Positions 60,947-64,000 of a DNA stretch of 64,000 nucleotides are shown in pieces (the stretch's first letter is position 1; each line of letters opens with the position of its first letter). The DNA is from an uncultured Clostridia bacterium (lineage in GTDB: Bacteria; Bacillota; Clostridia; Christensenellales; Aristaeellaceae). Position numbers and translations under genes: made by a program. Where the stretch lies: assembly GCA_934663595.1 (NCBI GenBank), contig CAKUKM010000010.1:1-64000 (forward strand), read 5' to 3'. The notes beneath the pieces are model-generated. The model was given only the letters and a program-made list of their open reading frames with translations, did no database searches and was not told the DNA's origin.

Positions 60947-61747
60947 TTACTTTTCGCCTTGAAACAGCCGGATATGGTTGTTCCAGAGAATGTCCGCGCG
61001 CTCCGAATCCTCCAGCGGCAGCCGCAGAAAGCGCCGCAGCTCCTCGCCCGGGTCCCACATGGGGAAATCGCTGCCGAACAGCGCGCGCTTCGTGCCATAG
61101 CCGCGAATGATCTCCGCCGCGCGCTCCGGCGAAAGCGCATACAGCGCGCTCGACGTATCCACCCACACGTCCGCGCCCGTCAGCACCGCGGACGCGCGCT
61201 CCCACACCTGCCAGCCGCCCAGATGTGCGCATATCAGGCGAATTTCCGGCGCCCGATCCAGCAGGCGCAATATCCGCTCCGGCGCGGAATGATCGCGCAC
61301 CGCGTCGCCGCAATGCAGAAGCACCGGAAGGCGCGCGCCGATTTTGCGAAACATCCGCACCGCGCGCGGCTCGTCCACCCGGAAATCCTGAAATTCCGGA
61401 TGCAGCTTGATTCCCGCAAAGCCGCCCGCAACGATTTCGTCCAGCGCCGCGTCCATGTCCTCCAAATCGGGATGCAGCGTCGCCATCGGCACGATTCGGC
61501 CCGGATATGCGTCCGCCGTCGCGCGAATGAATCGATTGATGCTCGCCACCTGATGCGCCGTCGTCGCCGCCGAATGCGCCGCGCACGCCTCGATTCCCGC
61601 CGCGTCCATTCGCGCAATCAGCGTTTCCGCGCGGCCGTCGCCCTTCATTTCAAAGCCGCCGTACAGCGCGCTGATCGAATGCACCGCCTTCTCCGCGATT
61701 TTTTCCGGATAAATGTGCGCGTGAATGTCAAATACTTTCATTTTCAT
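60947..61747 (-). CDS. Amidohydrolase-family TIM barrel metalloenzyme
   Basis: The 266-residue protein belongs to the amidohydrolase 2 (ACMSD-like) family: FDIHAHIYPE near residue 6 (HxH metal ligands), GIKLHPEFQDF, LLHCGDAVRDHS, ICAHLGGWQVWE and the final metal Asp in FGSDFPMWDP. These enzymes hydrolyse or decarboxylate small cyclic substrates; the substrate is not predictable. ATG at 61747 follows GGGGGAAAC. No operon partner is evident. Confidence 0.85.
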   Translation of the reverse strand: MKMKVFDIHAHIYPEKIAEKAVHSISALYGGFEMKGDGRAETLIARMDAAGIEACAAHSAATTAHQVASINRFIRATADAYPGRIVPMATLHPDLEDMDAALDEIVAGGFAGIKLHPEFQDFRVDEPRAVRMFRKIGARLPVLLHCGDAVRDHSAPERILRLLDRAPEIRLICAHLGGWQVWERASAVLTGADVWVDTSSALYALSPERAAEIIRGYGTKRALFGSDFPMWDPGEELRRFLRLPLEDSERADILWNNHIRLFQGEK

Positions 61748-61954
61748 GACTGTTTCCCCCATTGTGTGCATATAATTGTAGCACATCCCGCGCTGTGCAG
61801 CCACGCCGAATCGGTTGCGAATCGATGTTACTAACGTTTATTTAATATTAAAAATCGAAAACTTCACACAAATTGTCTCACACGTGTCATATTATTGTAA
61901 TATAATAGGCTTAAAGCTGAATATGAATTTGCATAAAGAAAAGAGGCATGACCC

Positions 61955-62881
61955 ATGATTGAGATAAGGCGCAGAATCGCGCGCACTCTTCTGCTGGCCG
62001 CACTGCTGCTGGCGATGATTCTTCCAACCGCGCTGGCCGACGGCATGAGCATGTATTTTCATACAGATTCCGTGATCTTTGCCCAGCCGGACACGTCGAG
62101 CGCGTATCTGCCGGTTCCGAAGGGACTGAGCGTAACGCTCACGGCCATGAACGGCGCATGGGCGCAGGTGCAGCGCGCCGGCGTCACGGCCTATTGCCCG
62201 CTGGCGAGCCTGTCGCTGAAGAACCGCCTGCACGGCTATGTGAGCAGCGAATCGTATCTGTATCTGGAAGCGTCCACGCGCTCCACGCGCTCGCCGGCCA
62301 AGCTCTCCGTGAATACCGATATCTACGTGCTGGGCATCGACGGCTCGTTCTTCCGGGTCGAGAATAAGGATGGCAGCATCGTGGGCTACATTCCGATGTC
62401 GAACGTGAGCAACACGAAGGTGAAGGTCTCCTCGCCCACGCCGAGTCTGAACGACATTGTGAAGGCGATGAAGGAAAGCGTCGTGGTCATGGACTGGTAC
62501 GACGGCGGCTCGTCGGTATTGAAAAAGGGCGAATACGGCATGCTGTACGACATTGAAAGCGGCGCCGTAATCAGCGTAAAGCGCATGGGCGGTTCCTCGC
62601 ACGCGGACATTGAGCCGGCGACGAAGGACGACACGGCGAAGCTCCTTCAGATGTGCGGCGGCAAGTTCAGCTGGGATTCGCGGTCGGTAATTCTGATTGC
62701 GAACGGCAAATGCGTCGCGGCGGCGATCAACACCATGCCGCACGGCGACCAGACGATCACCGACAACGGCTACGACGGACAGTTCTGCCTGCATCTGTAC
62801 AACAGCCGCACGCACGGCTCCGATTCGATCAACTCCGAGCACCAGAAGGCCATCTACAACGCCTACTATTGGGCGCATTGA
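61955..62881 (+). CDS. Secreted SH3-domain protein with a conserved-looking C-terminal domain
   Basis: The 308-residue protein has a type I signal peptide (TLLLAALLLAMILPTALA|DG), two bacterial SH3-like domains (about 35-90 and 95-155) and a C-terminal domain of about 140 residues rich in conserved-looking His, Cys and Gly: VKRMGGSSHADIEPATKDDT, CGGKFSWDSRSVIL, NTMPHGDQTITDNGYDGQFC and LYNSRTHGSDSINSEHQKAI. The pattern suggests a metal- or Cys-dependent cell wall enzyme, but I do not recognise a named family. SH3 domains point to binding of peptidoglycan. GAGG precedes the ATG. Confidence 0.75.
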   Translation: MIEIRRRIARTLLLAALLLAMILPTALADGMSMYFHTDSVIFAQPDTSSAYLPVPKGLSVTLTAMNGAWAQVQRAGVTAYCPLASLSLKNRLHGYVSSESYLYLEASTRSTRSPAKLSVNTDIYVLGIDGSFFRVENKDGSIVGYIPMSNVSNTKVKVSSPTPSLNDIVKAMKESVVVMDWYDGGSSVLKKGEYGMLYDIESGAVISVKRMGGSSHADIEPATKDDTAKLLQMCGGKFSWDSRSVILIANGKCVAAAINTMPHGDQTITDNGYDGQFCLHLYNSRTHGSDSINSEHQKAIYNAYYWAH

Positions 62882-62898
62882 GAAGGCGTCTTTCTCCC

Positions 62899-62924
62899 CC
62901 CCCGCTGAACGCGGGGGTATTTTT
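62899..62924 (+). terminator. Terminator after the SH3-domain protein gene
   Basis: CCCCCGC (62899-62905) pairs with GCGGGGG (62911-62917), followed by TATTTTT. Confidence 0.78.
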
Positions 62925-62941
62925 GTGGAATTGTTTTACTT

Positions 62942-62977
62942 AAAACGTCTGGACGTTTTCGGAATTGGGCGTATAAT
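62942..62977 (+). promoter_or_regulatory. Palindromic operator and -10 box upstream of the GtrA-like gene
   Basis: AAAACGTC-TG-GACGTTTT (62942-62959) is a perfect palindrome that covers the -35 position of a promoter with TATAAT at 62972-62977. A repressor bound here would exclude RNA polymerase; the regulator is not in the window. Confidence 0.6.
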
Positions 62978-63009
62978 AGAAGTGAGTAATCTGTATTCGA
63001 GGCTCTGTC

Positions 63010-63438
63010 ATGAAAAAAAGCATTCTCGGCCTGTATCGCCGCTATCGCGAGCAGGTGAATTATCTCTTCTTCGGCGGACTGACCACGCTGGTCAACATCG
63101 TCGGCTATGCGCTTCTGCGCAAGTTCGGCGTGCCGAGCGACCCCGCGACCTGGACGGCGACCGCGGTTTCGATCCTGTTTGCGTATTTCACCAATCGCCG
63201 CTGGGTGTTTGAAAGCCGCGCGGCCGGAAGGGCGGCGCGGCGCGAATTCGGTTCGTTCATCGCGTGCCGGATCTCGACGCTTCTGCTGGACGCGGGCATC
63301 ATGTATCTGTGCGTGACGCTTCCCGGGCGCGGCGAGGACATGGCGTGGTGCATGCTGATCAAAATCGCGACGAACGTGCTCGTGATCATCATCAATTATG
63401 TCCTGAGCAAATGGATTATTTTTAAAAAGAAACATTGA
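63010..63438 (+). CDS. GtrA-like membrane protein
   Basis: GtrA-family proteins are small four-helix membrane proteins thought to help flip undecaprenyl-linked sugars for surface glycan decoration. The 142-residue protein has four hydrophobic segments and family features QVNYLFFGGLTTLVNIVGYALL, SILFAYFTNRRWVFES and KIATNVLVIIINYVLSKWIIFK. The gene precedes an AMP-forming ligase gene by 69 bases. Confidence 0.88.
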   Translation: MKKSILGLYRRYREQVNYLFFGGLTTLVNIVGYALLRKFGVPSDPATWTATAVSILFAYFTNRRWVFESRAAGRAARREFGSFIACRISTLLLDAGIMYLCVTLPGRGEDMAWCMLIKIATNVLVIIINYVLSKWIIFKKKH

Positions 63439-63507
63439 TTTATTGAAACAAAGCGGGCGCGCAATGCGTCTAATATAGAGAACAATTGAAGACTCAGGGG
63501 GATTTAC

Positions 63508-64000
63508 ATGCAATACAGTATCCTCTCGTATCTGGAAAATACAGCGCGGCGCGTTCCGGAAAAGACCGCCGTAATCGATGAATCGCGCAGCGCGAGCTGG
63601 CGCGAGCTTTTGCTGTCCAGCCGCCGCGTCGGAACGGCGCTCGCCCAGAGGGGCGCGTTCGGAAGGCCCGTGGCGGTTTACATGGAAAAGAGCATTCCGG
63701 CGCTGTGCGCGTTCTTCGGCGCGGCGTATGCCGGCGGATGCTATTCGTTTTTCAATCCGGAGCTGCCGGGCGTTCGCCTTCAGAGCATTCAATCGGTGCT
63801 GGACGCAGCGGTAATCGTGACCTCGGACGAGCTGCTCGAGGACGCGAGGGCGCTGTTCCCGGAATCGGAGGTCGTTTCGTATTCGGCAATTGCGAATACC
63901 GAGATCGACGAAGCCCTTCTCGCCTCCGCGCGGGCGCGCGCGATCGATACCGATCCGCTGTACATCAACTTCACGTCCGGCTCGACCGGCACGCCGAAGG
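63508..64000 (+). CDS. AMP-forming acyl/amino acid ligase, 5' part (cut by window edge)
   Basis: The frame starts at ATG 63508 after GGGGGATT and is open to the end of the window (164 codons). It shows the N-terminal domain of the adenylate-forming superfamily (LENTARRVPEKTAVIDESRS, GRPVAVYMEKSIPALCAFFG, YAGGCYSFFNPELPGVRLQS) and the phosphate-binding motif YINFTSGSTGTPKG at its end. The overall pattern fits DltA-like or NRPS-like adenylation enzymes as well as acyl-CoA synthetases; the specificity-determining part lies outside the window. Confidence 0.88.
   Translation, partial: MQYSILSYLENTARRVPEKTAVIDESRSASWRELLLSSRRVGTALAQRGAFGRPVAVYMEKSIPALCAFFGAAYAGGCYSFFNPELPGVRLQSIQSVLDAAVIVTSDELLEDARALFPESEVVSYSAIANTEIDEALLASARARAIDTDPLYINFTSGSTGTPK

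Overview
The window looks like chromosomal DNA from an uncultured, GC-rich, anaerobic gut Clostridia-type Bacillota. The evidence is a bona fide Spo0A, clostridial-type gyrase, RecF, ScpA, ArgRS and MnmA, YesM/YesN two-component pairs, CUT1 sugar ABC transporters without a local ATPase, and consensus sigma-A promoters (TTGACA-17-TATAAT). Several housekeeping genes (gyrA, recF, typA, rmuC, a DeoR gene, an M50 protease) appear to start with TTG. The exact genus cannot be read from the sequence. No rRNA, tRNA, CRISPR array, prophage or intact insertion sequence was seen.

Layout. 1-10.3 kb: an alpha-mannosidase (GH38) bracketed by inverted blocks of an unusual hairpin repeat, then gyrA-gyrB (minus), argS and rmuC (plus), with a third repeat block between argS and rmuC. 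11.5-18.4 kb (minus): a lipoprotein/HTH/membrane operon, recF, typA and prfC. 18.6-22.2 kb: spo0A, a small HTH gene and a GH95 fucosidase. 22.5-31.2 kb: a nine-gene operon encoding a PfkB kinase, LacI regulator, GH4 glycosidase, CUT1 ABC importer, ChbG/YdjC deacetylase, a small unknown protein and a PHP hydrolase. It resembles a chitobiose (chb) pathway in which a cytosolic kinase replaces the PTS. 31.2-42.4 kb: metallophosphoesterase, CotH-like surface protein, acyl-ACP thioesterase, a nucleoside/ribose salvage operon (epimerase-like protein, nucleoside hydrolase, ribokinase, glycerate kinase), a secreted parvulin foldase and an orphan histidine kinase. 42.5-50.9 kb: a divergent Gfo/Idh/MocA oxidoreductase and a DeoR-YesM-YesN-LplABC-type sugar uptake operon.

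51-55.6 kb holds the most striking region. A CjaA-like cysteine ABC transporter is encoded as two transcription units (permease-permease-ATPase, then binding protein-mnmA). Each is preceded by a consensus promoter, a short leader peptide with a run of cysteine codons (TCSCCCV in one, five Met then three Cys in the other) and an intrinsic terminator. This is the architecture of ribosome-mediated transcription attenuation sensing sulfur amino acids, used twice for one transporter.

55.6-64 kb: an ABC exporter coupled to an HTH-TPR regulator, a 314-base hairpin-rich gene-free element, scpA, an M50 protease, an amidohydrolase, a secreted SH3-domain protein, a GtrA-like protein and the start of an AMP-forming ligase cut by the window edge.

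Taken together, the accessory genes point to growth on host- or diet-derived glycans (mannose, fucose and amino-sugar linkages), handled mostly in the cytoplasm after ABC import, together with tight control of cysteine uptake.
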